Shown here piece after piece: positions 34,057 to 42,950 of a DNA stretch of 64,000 nucleotides. The stretch covers positions 186,001-250,000 of the forward strand of contig CAMAWT010000001.1 of assembly GCA_945862065.1 (NCBI GenBank). The letters run 5' to 3'. Source of the DNA: Flavobacterium psychrophilum (lineage in GTDB: Bacteria; Bacteroidota; Bacteroidia; Flavobacteriales; Flavobacteriaceae). The notes beneath the pieces are model-generated. The model had not been told where the DNA came from. It ran no database searches and saw only the letters and a program-made list of their open reading frames with translations. Position 1 is the stretch's first letter. Each line of letters starts with the position of its first letter. The position numbers and the translations under genes were made by a program.

Positions 34057-34962
34057 TTAAAATGGTAGATCAATAAAATTATTTCTTCTTTCAAAACGAA
34101 TTGAATTTGAACACTTTCCAGAAAATTGAGTTAATAATTCTAATTCTCTCTTTTTACATGTTCCGCATTTTCTAAAGCCCAGTGCATCCATATAAGTTTC
34201 TGCAAATTCTAAACTAGGATTAAGTTTTACTCGATAATATTCAATTAATAATTTTTTTATAGGTAATTTAAATCTTGTATGATACTCTTTCAAAAATTTC
34301 TTTACTTCTAAATCAGAATATCCCGTGTTGTTATTATAAAGTGGATTTTCTGAATAGGCGCAGCTCGAATATTTCCCAAATATTTTTAAAATAGCAGTGT
34401 TTTTTTGATCCGCATAATAATATCTGCCAGCTTCTTTTATTAAAATGTCTAATTCTTTTTCAAGTTGTTCTAACGAATAGTTCTTAAACTCTGAAAAACC
34501 AGAGTTTTCATAATTAATCGCTTTTGGATTGTATTCTATATTAAAAGCCATTTTAAGTCTAAATGCAAATGCAACTGGGTCTTCAAGCAAATAACGATTT
34601 TCAATAAACCATGCTCTAAAACGTTCTATTTCAGTATCACCTCGTTCTTTAATCTCCTCTGGAAGTTCAAAATTACTAAAATCGGAATGCAATCTCGGGC
34701 AATCTGTTGACGTATGATAGGCTGGTTGCTGCTCTTTATATACATATTTCTTACTATCAAAAACCACCATTGGATTATATATTTCATTAAAATATTTTTC
34801 CGGATTTTTAAATAATTCTTGAATAGCCAACAAGCTATTTTCTTCGTATTGACTAAAAATATATAATTTGTATTTGTAGACTTCTCCACTAAGTTTGATA
34901 TTCTTAAAGTTGTTTCTGTTAACAATCTTATAAGCATTATGAGAGGTAATGTATGCTTCCAT
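34057..34962 (-). CDS. Uncharacterised protein under the shared GGGTTACC promoter
   Basis: 301-aa soluble protein; the C-terminal part has a CGTCKKRE motif (~residues 266-273) and a further Cys. Middle region is helical and rich in Tyr and Lys. No family recognised. First gene of a four-gene minus-strand operon (with 33542, 33346 and 32705) and preceded by a promoter-like element at 35003-35033. Confidence 0.6.
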   Translation of the reverse strand: MEAYITSHNAYKIVNRNNFKNIKLSGEVYKYKLYIFSQYEENSLLAIQELFKNPEKYFNEIYNPMVVFDSKKYVYKEQQPAYHTSTDCPRLHSDFSNFELPEEIKERGDTEIERFRAWFIENRYLLEDPVAFAFRLKMAFNIEYNPKAINYENSGFSEFKNYSLEQLEKELDILIKEAGRYYYADQKNTAILKIFGKYSSCAYSENPLYNNNTGYSDLEVKKFLKEYHTRFKLPIKKLLIEYYRVKLNPSLEFAETYMDALGFRKCGTCKKRELELLTQFSGKCSNSIRFERRNNFIDLPF

Positions 34963-35002
34963 GATATTTATAATTTGTGATTTATTATTTATTCCTTTTA
35001 AT

Positions 35003-35033
35003 TATTAATATCCAAATTCAGAAAAGGTAACCC
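35003..35033 (-). promoter_or_regulatory. Putative ECF promoter P4 (GGGTTACC-N15-TATTAATA)
   Basis: On the minus strand GGGTTACC (35033-35026), 15 bases, TATTAATA (35010-35003), 40 bp before the gene starting at 34962. Same layout as four other units in this block. Confidence 0.65.
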
Positions 35034-35079
35034 TATGAATGAAATTCTATTAGTATCAGTAATTTAACTAGTGCCAGAA

Positions 35080-35367
35080 TTATACATTTTCATCATCTAA
35101 ATCTTCAGGATTATCTTTTTTAAATTCGAGACTACTATTTACAATCTTATTTGTATCATTTACTACACCTTTTTCCATCCTCCCAAATTCATCATCTGGA
35201 TATAGCCATGAATTTTTCTTAATGATTGGAGGTTTTGCAACACTTAAAGTTTGAACTTGCTTTTGATTTGTGATTTTATTCCGGATTTTATTCTGGATGT
35301 CTTTATAGAGTTTAAGGAATATCCAAATAAAAAAAAGCACAACGCTGATTATAAAAAACGTTTTCAT
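35080..35367 (-). CDS. Small single-helix membrane protein
   Basis: 95 aa with an N-terminal membrane helix (residues ~4-20, FIISVVLFFIWIFLKLY), then a charged cytoplasmic tail. Unknown function. Lies 24 bp behind the 164-aa secreted-protein gene on the same strand and probably belongs to the operon that starts at 36043. Confidence 0.55.
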   Translation of the reverse strand: MKTFFIISVVLFFIWIFLKLYKDIQNKIRNKITNQKQVQTLSVAKPPIIKKNSWLYPDDEFGRMEKGVVNDTNKIVNSSLEFKKDNPEDLDDENV

Positions 35368-35391
35368 TTGTTTTCTGTATGAATAAAATAT

Positions 35392-35859
35392 TTACTGTCG
35401 CAAAAGACTATTTTTCACAGATGTAAAAAACATAATTCGGTCTTTGTGAAAAGTCAACTCATTATTGCTTCGACTCAATGTAATTGAAGTATTATCAATA
35501 TTGACACCATACATTCCATTGCGATAAGCTAACGGAAAAGGAATAGTTGCTTGTACTAAATCCAAGGTAGATTGAGGCACACCAACATCTCCTTTTTCAG
35601 GAATTAAGTTGTAGATGGTGGTTACAATAATACCATTTTTAAAACCTACAATAATTTCACCGACTCTTCTGTTGAAAAAGTATTTATCTTTTATAGCACC
35701 TATGTATTTATAGGTACTAACACCAGTTGCAGAAGAAATGCCAAGTAGTTTAAACTGGGTAGCTTTGGGAGTTAATCGATCTCCCAAATAAAATTTTTGA
35801 GAAAAGGATTGAACAGAAACTAACAGGAATAATGCGAGAATAATAGTTTTAGTTTTCAT
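35392..35859 (-). CDS. Secreted protein of unknown function
   Basis: 155 aa counted from MKTKTIILALFLLVSVQSFS, which is a clear signal peptide; an upstream in-frame Met (35886) is less likely because it would put ten extra residues before the signal. The mature protein is rich in beta strands with KNGIIVTTIYNLIPEKGDVG. Overlaps the end of the upstream small gene by 11 bp. Confidence 0.6.
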   Translation of the reverse strand: MKTKTIILALFLLVSVQSFSQKFYLGDRLTPKATQFKLLGISSATGVSTYKYIGAIKDKYFFNRRVGEIIVGFKNGIIVTTIYNLIPEKGDVGVPQSTLDLVQATIPFPLAYRNGMYGVNIDNTSITLSRSNNELTFHKDRIMFFTSVKNSLLRQ

Positions 35860-36043
35860 TAGTGTTCGATTTATTTTTGTTATCACTTCTAATCAATAAT
35901 ATTCCTGGTAAAAAGGAAACTAATCCGATTCCAATAATTGCTCCTATTGCTTCATAAAAATTAGGCGTTCCAAAAGTTGATAGGTATCGAAAGAATGTTA
36001 TGATACCAAAAATGATTAATCCAATTCCAAATAATGTTTTCAT
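35849..36043 (-). CDS. Small two-helix membrane protein under shared promoter
   Basis: 64 aa with two hydrophobic segments (residues ~3-19 and ~32-52) and a polar tail (RSDNKNKSNTNEN). First gene of a unit that continues into 35392-35859 and 35080-35367. Putative ECF promoter at 36105-36135, 62 bp upstream. Confidence 0.55.
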   Translation of the reverse strand: MKTLFGIGLIIFGIITFFRYLSTFGTPNFYEAIGAIIGIGLVSFLPGILLIRSDNKNKSNTNEN

Positions 36044-36104
36044 CTGTTTTATATTTTTTATGTTAGAAAATAGTTTTGTAGAAAGTCTCTTGCTTGCTAC
36101 TGTA

Positions 36105-36135
36105 GGTTTATATCTAAAAAAGAAAAAGGTAACCC
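36105..36135 (-). promoter_or_regulatory. Putative ECF promoter P5 (GGGTTACC-N15-TATAAACC)
   Basis: Minus strand: GGGTTACC (36135-36128), 15 bases, TATAAACC (36112-36105). Confidence 0.65.
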
Positions 36136-36143
36136 TATTGTTA

Positions 36144-36671
36144 TTATTTATTTTTCAAATTCAAGATTTTGAAGGTGTCAAGCATAATGGCAAAGGCAGG
36201 AGTAGTTTCATCCAGAAAGGTTTCAATAGAACACGCATCAATTGTCAATACTCTATTACCATAACTGTAAGCAAATTGTTTATGGTACAATTGCAAGCCA
36301 TTTTCAAAAGGTGTAAGCATGTGTAAATAATAAAACTCTTTTAAGTCGATAATAAAGGCGCCTCTTTTTACAATTCGAGCTGTACCATAAACCGCATTAA
36401 ATTGTTCTTCAAGCTCTTGGGTGGTTATAGGAGCCATTTGTTGTTTAATGGTTAACTTAGTTGGTGTTGGAAACGTTTTTATCGAAACTATAAACGAGTT
36501 ACCTTTGCCATCTACAATTTTAGCATCTACATCCGGATTGTATATTTTATCTTTTACATACCATCCATCCGGAATAATAAAAGAATAGTTATATTTAGAA
36601 CTAGTGAATTTGGTTTGACTGAAATTGGTTATCGGAAAAAGAACCAAAAGGATTAGTAGTTTATGAAGCAT
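36144..36671 (-). CDS. Secreted protein of unknown function
   Basis: 175 aa with signal peptide (residues ~1-18, LLILLVLFPITNFSQ). The mature domain FTSSKYNYSFIIPDGWYVKD resembles PsbP/DUF1795-like folds in Bacteroidota. Lies 39 bp behind the 36711-37532 gene and is probably in the same unit. Confidence 0.6.
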   Translation of the reverse strand: MLHKLLILLVLFPITNFSQTKFTSSKYNYSFIIPDGWYVKDKIYNPDVDAKIVDGKGNSFIVSIKTFPTPTKLTIKQQMAPITTQELEEQFNAVYGTARIVKRGAFIIDLKEFYYLHMLTPFENGLQLYHKQFAYSYGNRVLTIDACSIETFLDETTPAFAIMLDTFKILNLKNK

Positions 36672-36710
36672 AACTTTGTTTATTTAATGAATGATTATTC
36701 TAAGTTTAAT

Positions 36711-37532
36711 CTATGTAGTAGTGAACGTTTTCTCTATAACATAGTTTCTCATTTGCATTAAAGCAGGAAGAAATGCAGCATATTCAAATAAATCAAAACT
36801 TGTTTCTGGATTTGGTTCTAAAGGTTGTTCATAGAAAAGAGTGTAGGTTTTCAAAAGCATATATCCCTCTTCTTCTGGGTCAAAAAATCTAAGTATTTCT
36901 TCCAAGTATGTTTCAAATCTTGAATTCACAAATTGAGCAAGCTCCATATTTGTCATAGGAATATTATATACTCTTGCTTGTTTGAATATATTTGCGAATA
37001 AATCATCTTTTATGGTTTGATATTTACCAGGATATTCAGATTCATATTCTAAAAACGCAACCACTGAATTAAATAATAACACCTCAAATTTCCCAAAGTT
37101 GGTCAAATCTTTATAGGCTCTTTTAATTTCAACAATACCGCCAAAAACTACCATAAATAGCTTTTCACCATCCGATTTTTGATGTAATGTTTGAACTAAT
37201 GAATCTTTAGAATTATAATGTCTTTTTAATACAGCAAACTGCGCTATTTTTGCTGCATCTTCTCTTGATACGGTACATTTTGAATTTCTAAGAATTACAT
37301 CCGTTAATTCATTGCCATTGGTAAAATTTGAGGTAAAGTATGATACTACCGCATAACTATAGGCATATTCTGTAGCTTCTGTAGAATATTTAAAATTTAA
37401 TAATTGGCGCACTTCTTGGACCTCTTGCTCTTGTTGTTGTCTTCCTCCAGGAAATATTTGTTTTCGTAACTGATTAATTTGTTCTTGTTGCTTTCTTTGT
37501 TCTGGTGATTTAAATAAGTCGAATAATCCCAT
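36711..37532 (-). CDS. Uncharacterised cytoplasmic protein under shared promoter
   Basis: 273 aa counted from MGLFDLFKSPEQRKQQ, a start typical of cytoplasmic accessory proteins. An in-frame ATG at 37580 would give 16 more residues but lies almost at the predicted transcription start. Mostly helical; a Gln-rich segment at residues ~18-50. No family recognised. Promoter-like element at 37593-37623. Confidence 0.6.
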   Translation of the reverse strand: MGLFDLFKSPEQRKQQEQINQLRKQIFPGGRQQQEQEVQEVRQLLNFKYSTEATEYAYSYAVVSYFTSNFTNGNELTDVILRNSKCTVSREDAAKIAQFAVLKRHYNSKDSLVQTLHQKSDGEKLFMVVFGGIVEIKRAYKDLTNFGKFEVLLFNSVVAFLEYESEYPGKYQTIKDDLFANIFKQARVYNIPMTNMELAQFVNSRFETYLEEILRFFDPEEEGYMLLKTYTLFYEQPLEPNPETSFDLFEYAAFLPALMQMRNYVIEKTFTTT

Positions 37533-37592
37533 GATAATTGTTTTTAAGTTTGTTGAATTTGCTTTACATTGGAGTTTCATTCCTCCTACAAC

Positions 37593-37623
37593 TGTTTATA
37601 CTTAAAATCAAAAAAGGTAACCC
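37593..37623 (-). promoter_or_regulatory. Putative ECF promoter P3 (GGGTTACC-N15-TATAAACA)
   Basis: Minus strand: GGGTTACC (37623-37616), 15 bases, TATAAACA (37600-37593). It fits the start at 37532 (leader of about 55 bases). Confidence 0.65.
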
Positions 37624-37798
37624 TACTAAACAAAAAAAACCAAATCTTTAATTTATAAAAGAATTGGGATATGATTTTTCACCAAATAGATATTAATGCT
37701 ATATTATGTCAAAAAAATTGCGAAACGTCAATATTTCTCTTGGTATTCAATAATTTGTCATATACATTTGTTACTTATTAACCTTAAATTTATTTATC

Positions 37799-37999
37799 AT
37801 TGAAACTATTAAAGAAGGTACGCAAGTAAAATATATTGGAAAAACTAATGATTATACTTTTAAAGATGATTTATCCACAAATTCAATTGGTATTGTAAAA
37901 AACGTCTTTGAAGCTGATGGAAAGGCAACTTTTCAAGTTGAATTTGAAAATGGAATTTTAGCTTCAATTGATTTAAAAGATTTAGAAAAATTGAAATAA
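37799..37999 (+). CDS. Short coding region without an ATG start
   Basis: The frame ETIKEGTQVKYIGKTNDYTF ... LASIDLKDLEKLK reads like real protein (67 codons with a strand-rich, KOW-like pattern) and ends directly before the next gene (TAA-A-ATG). No ATG, GTG or TTG precedes it in frame after the last stop at 37751; only ATT/ATC/ATA codons do. It is either started at ATT 37799, which is very rare, or the start was lost by mutation. Confidence 0.4.
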   Translation: METIKEGTQVKYIGKTNDYTFKDDLSTNSIGIVKNVFEADGKATFQVEFENGILASIDLKDLEKLK

Positions 38000-38000
38000 A

Positions 38001-38623
38001 ATGATTCTTAAAATGAAGAAAAAACAAGTTGAAGATTTTTTTAAACTATTCATCAAGGATTATCTCGTTGGAGATATTCTAATTCTTAATAATATAAAGA
38101 AAGATGAAGATACAGGATTAGGTGCATGTACTATTCCGCAAGCAATGGCAGTAGTTTCTGGAATTGATTTATTAGGGCTACTTTTTGGTAACAATAAAAA
38201 CACGGATAATACTAAAGAACATATTTTTGAATTTTATCGAATCACAAAAAAACTTTTAGTAATAATTCTTATGATGATGCTTGTATTGAAAAAATATTTT
38301 TGTGCAGACATGGTATGATGCATAATTTTTTTCCGAAATTTAAAGCAAACAATATCGGAATTTGCAAAAGCGAATCTGAAAGTCTTTTTATCAAAGATCT
38401 TTATAATGGTATTGAAATAGAATCTATAAATGTAACCATTCTTACTCGTGATTTTTTATTGGCGGTATCTGAATTAGAAACAATGATAGTAGAAAGTTCA
38501 GATGATTTGTTTTTTGATAATATTTTAATTTCAATCAAGGATTTAGGTTATTCAAATCAACTCGCAATAACAACTTCTCCAATGACAACAATAAATATTG
38601 TAACTCAAAATAAAAGAAAATAA
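38001..38623 (+). pseudogene. Gene split by a frameshift at an A7 run
   Basis: An open frame from 38001 (MILKMKKKQVEDFFKLFIKD) passes into a run of seven A near 38247-38253. Past that point the protein-like sequence (TFSNNSYDDACIEKIFLCRH, GMMHNFFPKF ... NIVTQNKRK) continues in another frame to 38623. Joined, it would be about 207 aa. The break may be a mutation, a sequencing error or slippage at the A-run. No family recognised. Directly follows the ATG-less frame at 37799. Confidence 0.6.
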
Positions 38624-38636
38624 TAATCCAAAGAAG

Positions 38637-41600
38637 CTACTCCAACAACACAAACCCAGCCCAATAATAAGGCGAATATTTTGCTTTCATTTGAAATTGA
38701 GCCGTCTGAAAAGCTTCATGAATTGATTTACCAGCAAAGCACTCACTGTAAAAAATTTCAAAAAGTTCAGCAGTTTGAGCATCGGGAACTTTCCATAAAC
38801 TCATGATGATATTTTTTACGCCTGCCATTTTAAAAGCACGCTGCAAACCAAAAACACCCTCACTGCCTTTTACTTCACCTAAGCCAGTTTCACAGGCACT
38901 CAATACCACCAACTGGCAAGCGCTTAAATCCAAATTAGAAATTTCGCTAGCGGTCAAAATACCATCTTCTGTAGTTGTGTTTCCTGCGGTTTTACCCCAA
39001 TAATTATTAGCTCCAGCAAGTAATAAACCGGAACGCATCATTGGATCGTCTGAAGCTTTATAAATCTTTGACTTTCCTTGTTCAGCAAAAATGTCATCCG
39101 GAATTTCTTGTTTTGGGTCAGGAAAGAAAAAACCGTGAGTGGCAAGATGCAATATATAAGGAGTAGTTCTTCCATCTAATTGTTTGATGCTTTCCTCTGT
39201 TGCTTCACTTTCTTTATAAACAGTAGTAGTAAAACCATTTAGACTGCCTTTCAACTGTATCTGATTTATCTCATTATTAGTGCCATTCAAATAATCAAAG
39301 CCTGAAATTCCGCTCTGACTTCTTAATGCTGCAATATCATTAGTGGGCTCAACTATTTCATTATAAATTTCGGTTTTAGGATTACTTTTATTATAATCAA
39401 TTCCTCCATAAAGGAGTAACTCAATATTACTTTTTTTGTCCAAACTGGAAACCTTATAATTTAATAATTCAGCTGGTGAACTTAAAATGTGAAGATTGTA
39501 TTTTTCTCCTAAATTTTGATTTTCAGATATAGGAAGTGCAGCAAAATCAATCTGATGTCCTAATCCTGCAGGAGACAAATAGATGGTTGTAATTCCTTGT
39601 AATTCATTTTTCAAGGGATTCAAAAACAAATTACTAATACCACCTTTATCTAAATATTGTTTATCTATTCGAGAGCTGTCTTGTTGTACTTTATTTCTTC
39701 CCAACAAAAATTCAAGTTGCTTTTCTTCAAAAAGTGGAATAAATTTTGGAAACTTAGAATCTTCCTTCACAATGAACGCTGAATAAACAATACTGTCCGT
39801 TGCCATTTTGTTATAATAGTTATATGAAACAATATCAATAGAAATCTCATTTTTTTTCAATTTATCTTTAATTTGATTGAAATTTATTGAAATTGAATTT
39901 TTGAAATCTGAAAAAGTTCTAGATTCTTTTATTAACTCTTTTTCCAATTGTTCAGTTTCATCTATAAGCATTGAAAAATTTGAAGGACGTTTATCAATAT
40001 TAAGTTCGGATAATTTAGTAACCTTCCTTTTGTTGGATACAAATTGCTCATATTTATCTTTTAGTAAAAGATTATTACTTTTTTGAATTGCTTTTTTAGT
40101 TTGTTCCTTTTTACGAATGGTTAAATTTCTGATTAATAATTCATTATTGAAACAACTAGTTATAACAATTGGGTATTGACTTGAAATGTAGGTTAGAAAT
40201 GATAATGGAGAAAACAAATTTATTTTTTTGAAATTTAAATAAGTAATTATTTCATTCTCTGTTAATGTGTAAATATCATCAAGAGTTTTTTTCTGATTTA
40301 ATGAAATAAATTGTTCAAAGTAATTTGAAGCTTTATCATCAATTCCTTCTGATTTATACAAAATTGCTAAATGGTGAATAGTAGTTATATAGTTTGGATG
40401 ATTTTCCCCTAAAAATTGTCTAATAATTTCTAATGCTCTCAAATAAAGTATTTCTGCTTCTATGTATTTTTTTTGATATTGATACGATAAAGCTAAATTT
40501 ACTAATGATATAGCGTAATCTGGATTTCTATCACCATAAATACTTTTATAAATACTAGAAGCCTGAAAATATAATTTTTCTGCTTTTAAAAAATCTCTTT
40601 GCTTTTGATATAATCCCGCTAAATTATTTAAAGAAGTTGCATAATTAGTACTATTAATTCCAAATGTATTACTGTTGATTTCTGAAACTTTCAAAAGATG
40701 ACTTTCAGCTTTAGTATAGTTACCTTGGACTTCATATAATTTTGCTAAGCCATCCAATGATAATGCGTAATCTGGGTGTGTTACTCCTAATATGTTTTTT
40801 CTAATTTCTAATGCTTTTAAGAATAATGGTTCAGCTTTTAAATAATTTCCTTCTAAAAAATATAGAAGAGCTAAACTATTTATTGAGACTGCATATTTAG
40901 AATTATTTTCACCAAAGCTATTTTTATTTATTTCAACAGATTCTTTTAATAATGGCTCTGCTAAAGAAAATTTGCTTTGATTTTGATATAATAATGCTAA
41001 ATTGCTTAAAGAGGTTCCGTAATATGGATGTGTTTTACCAATGCTATTTTTTTCTAATTGTAATGCTTTTAAAAGTAAAGTTTCAGATTCATTATATTTA
41101 AATTGTAAATTGTATAATGACCCGAGATTACCAATTGATATTGCATATTCAATACTATTTTCTCCAAAGTATTCTTTACTAATTTCAACTGAATTGAGAT
41201 ATAATATTTCTGCCTCTGAATAATTTCCTTCAAATTGATATAATGAAGCTAACTTATTTAAAGTTGCTAAATAGTCTCTGTTCTTTTCTCCGATAACTTC
41301 TTTTCGAATAGTTAAAACACTTAAAAAAAGTGGTTTTGCTTCTAAATATTTTGCTTGTTCAAAATATAAACATGCCAAATTATCTAAAAATGTAGCATAC
41401 TGTGCATTATTTTCACCTACAGTAACTTTGTAAATTTTTATTGCGTTTAAAAATTTATTTTCAGCTTCTAAATATCTTCTCTGTTTTTGATATAAAAATG
41501 CCAAGTTATTTAATGATGTGGCGTAGGATACATGGTTATCTCCATAAACATTCTTTCTTATCTTTGAAACCTTTACAAATAAAGGTTCTGCTTCAATGAA

Positions 41601-41786
41601 CATATCTTTATTTGTATAATAAATTGCTAAATTATTGATTAAATTAGCATAATCATTACTACTATTATCTCCTTTTTCTTCAGTTTGTAATATCTTATTT
41701 AATAGCAATTTAACATTACTATCATTAATTTGCGCCAAGCTCAAAAATGAAAATAAAATAAAAAATAGTGTTAGAATTATTTTCAT
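38637..41786 (-). CDS. Secreted TPR-CHAT caspase-like protease
   Basis: 1049 aa. Signal peptide (residues ~1-18), about eleven TPR repeats of the kinesin-light-chain type, each ~42 residues (residues ~40-500, recurring YATSLNNLAxLY), a helical linker, then a C-terminal CHAT domain with His in LHLATHGFFF (~residues 881-888) and Cys in LSACETGLGEVKGSEG (~957-972). CHAT proteases act in cell death and regulated proteolysis. The signal peptide places it in the periplasm or outside. Last gene of the sigma/anti-sigma/M48 operon, starting 3 bp after the M48 gene. Confidence 0.88.
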   Translation of the reverse strand: MKIILTLFFILFSFLSLAQINDSNVKLLLNKILQTEEKGDNSSNDYANLINNLAIYYTNKDMFIEAEPLFVKVSKIRKNVYGDNHVSYATSLNNLAFLYQKQRRYLEAENKFLNAIKIYKVTVGENNAQYATFLDNLACLYFEQAKYLEAKPLFLSVLTIRKEVIGEKNRDYLATLNKLASLYQFEGNYSEAEILYLNSVEISKEYFGENSIEYAISIGNLGSLYNLQFKYNESETLLLKALQLEKNSIGKTHPYYGTSLSNLALLYQNQSKFSLAEPLLKESVEINKNSFGENNSKYAVSINSLALLYFLEGNYLKAEPLFLKALEIRKNILGVTHPDYALSLDGLAKLYEVQGNYTKAESHLLKVSEINSNTFGINSTNYATSLNNLAGLYQKQRDFLKAEKLYFQASSIYKSIYGDRNPDYAISLVNLALSYQYQKKYIEAEILYLRALEIIRQFLGENHPNYITTIHHLAILYKSEGIDDKASNYFEQFISLNQKKTLDDIYTLTENEIITYLNFKKINLFSPLSFLTYISSQYPIVITSCFNNELLIRNLTIRKKEQTKKAIQKSNNLLLKDKYEQFVSNKRKVTKLSELNIDKRPSNFSMLIDETEQLEKELIKESRTFSDFKNSISINFNQIKDKLKKNEISIDIVSYNYYNKMATDSIVYSAFIVKEDSKFPKFIPLFEEKQLEFLLGRNKVQQDSSRIDKQYLDKGGISNLFLNPLKNELQGITTIYLSPAGLGHQIDFAALPISENQNLGEKYNLHILSSPAELLNYKVSSLDKKSNIELLLYGGIDYNKSNPKTEIYNEIVEPTNDIAALRSQSGISGFDYLNGTNNEINQIQLKGSLNGFTTTVYKESEATEESIKQLDGRTTPYILHLATHGFFFPDPKQEIPDDIFAEQGKSKIYKASDDPMMRSGLLLAGANNYWGKTAGNTTTEDGILTASEISNLDLSACQLVVLSACETGLGEVKGSEGVFGLQRAFKMAGVKNIIMSLWKVPDAQTAELFEIFYSECFAGKSIHEAFQTAQFQMKAKYSPYYWAGFVLLE

Positions 41787-41789
41787 AAT

Positions 41790-42950
41790 CTACATTTTTA
41801 ACTCTCTCCAAATTTCATCTGCCTTTTTTTTACTATCTGAATGATAATAGGCAATTGCCAAAATCCGTTGTGCATCATTAGTTTTCTGTTTTTCCAATAG
41901 CAATTCTTTTATTTTCCCAATGGCACCTTCTGGGTTACCTAACAACTCATAAACACAAGCCAAATTAATATACCCTTTCGTAAATTTCGGGTCTAATCGT
42001 ATTGCTTCTTGAAAGTCTTTTTGGGCACTTAATAACAATTCGGTCATTTGCTGTGCTCTGTCATTATTACTCCTAGTGGTTTCTTGTGCAAGCCTACTTT
42101 TATTTTCAACTTCTAATGGATATAAAAATCGGTTTGGGAATTCGTATTCCTCTCTTGTTTTTACTTTCAAGAGTAACGCCTTTCTCGCTTTCGCAACTCC
42201 AATATTGTTCAAATTCTCTCTAAAAGGAATTTTCCCATTGGCACTTTCAAAACACTTTATTGCCACATCATATTGCTTGTTTTCTAAAGCGACCAAACCA
42301 TTTTTAAAATCATTATATAACTCACTTGCCTTTTTATCTGCACTTTGTGCTAGATCTATTCTTTCTTGAAGTGAAGGATAATTTTCTTGTATGTCTGCCA
42401 AATTATAAGCCTTGTAAATTTTAATTATCAATTTTTCTTGTAAACCATGTGGCTCAAAACCTGCAGCAGCGGCAAAAAAGAAACCTTTGATGTCGGCTTC
42501 AGTTTCTTTATCTTTTCTAGCATTTGATGAAGCAGACCCAATAGTTTTTTTTAAATTAGGCTTTACTGTATTTAAATTGGCAAAACCATAATCTCTACAA
42601 AAGGTGTGGTCATTAAAATGATGGGTAAGCTCGTGACTCAATACTATGGCTAAGGCATTTAAACTGTCCTTACCAAAAGTTTGACATATTTTGTAAAATG
42701 CTTCATCAATTTGAATTGTAGGTTGACCTTTTGTAACATATTTAGCAGGAGGTATTGGCACTTTTCCTTTTTTTACAATTTTAAATTCAGGTTTTGTTTT
42801 TGCACTGCCATAAACCGAAATAAGTCGGTCAAATACAAATTGTACTTGGTTGTGGGTATTAGTATTAGTTTGCCCAAAAGTTAAGCCAGTATAGCTGCAC
42901 ATAAGTACAGCTATCAAATACATTTTAAAGTAGGGTCTTTTATTTTCCAT
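41790..42950 (-). CDS. Secreted M48-type metalloprotease with TPR tail
   Basis: 386 aa. Signal peptide (about residues 10-27, LIAVLMCSYTGLTFG), a zinc-protease motif HELTHHFNDH (~residues 106-115), a second Glu in KETEADIKGF (~149-158) as in M48 enzymes, and C-terminal TPR-like repeats (residues ~215-380). It should cut proteins in the periplasm. Lies between the anti-sigma-like gene (11-bp overlap) and TPR-CHAT gene, so it may activate the CHAT protein or degrade the anti-sigma factor. That coupling is inferred. Confidence 0.82.
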   Translation of the reverse strand: MENKRPYFKMYLIAVLMCSYTGLTFGQTNTNTHNQVQFVFDRLISVYGSAKTKPEFKIVKKGKVPIPPAKYVTKGQPTIQIDEAFYKICQTFGKDSLNALAIVLSHELTHHFNDHTFCRDYGFANLNTVKPNLKKTIGSASSNARKDKETEADIKGFFFAAAAGFEPHGLQEKLIIKIYKAYNLADIQENYPSLQERIDLAQSADKKASELYNDFKNGLVALENKQYDVAIKCFESANGKIPFRENLNNIGVAKARKALLLKVKTREEYEFPNRFLYPLEVENKSRLAQETTRSNNDRAQQMTELLLSAQKDFQEAIRLDPKFTKGYINLACVYELLGNPEGAIGKIKELLLEKQKTNDAQRILAIAYYHSDSKKKADEIWRELKM

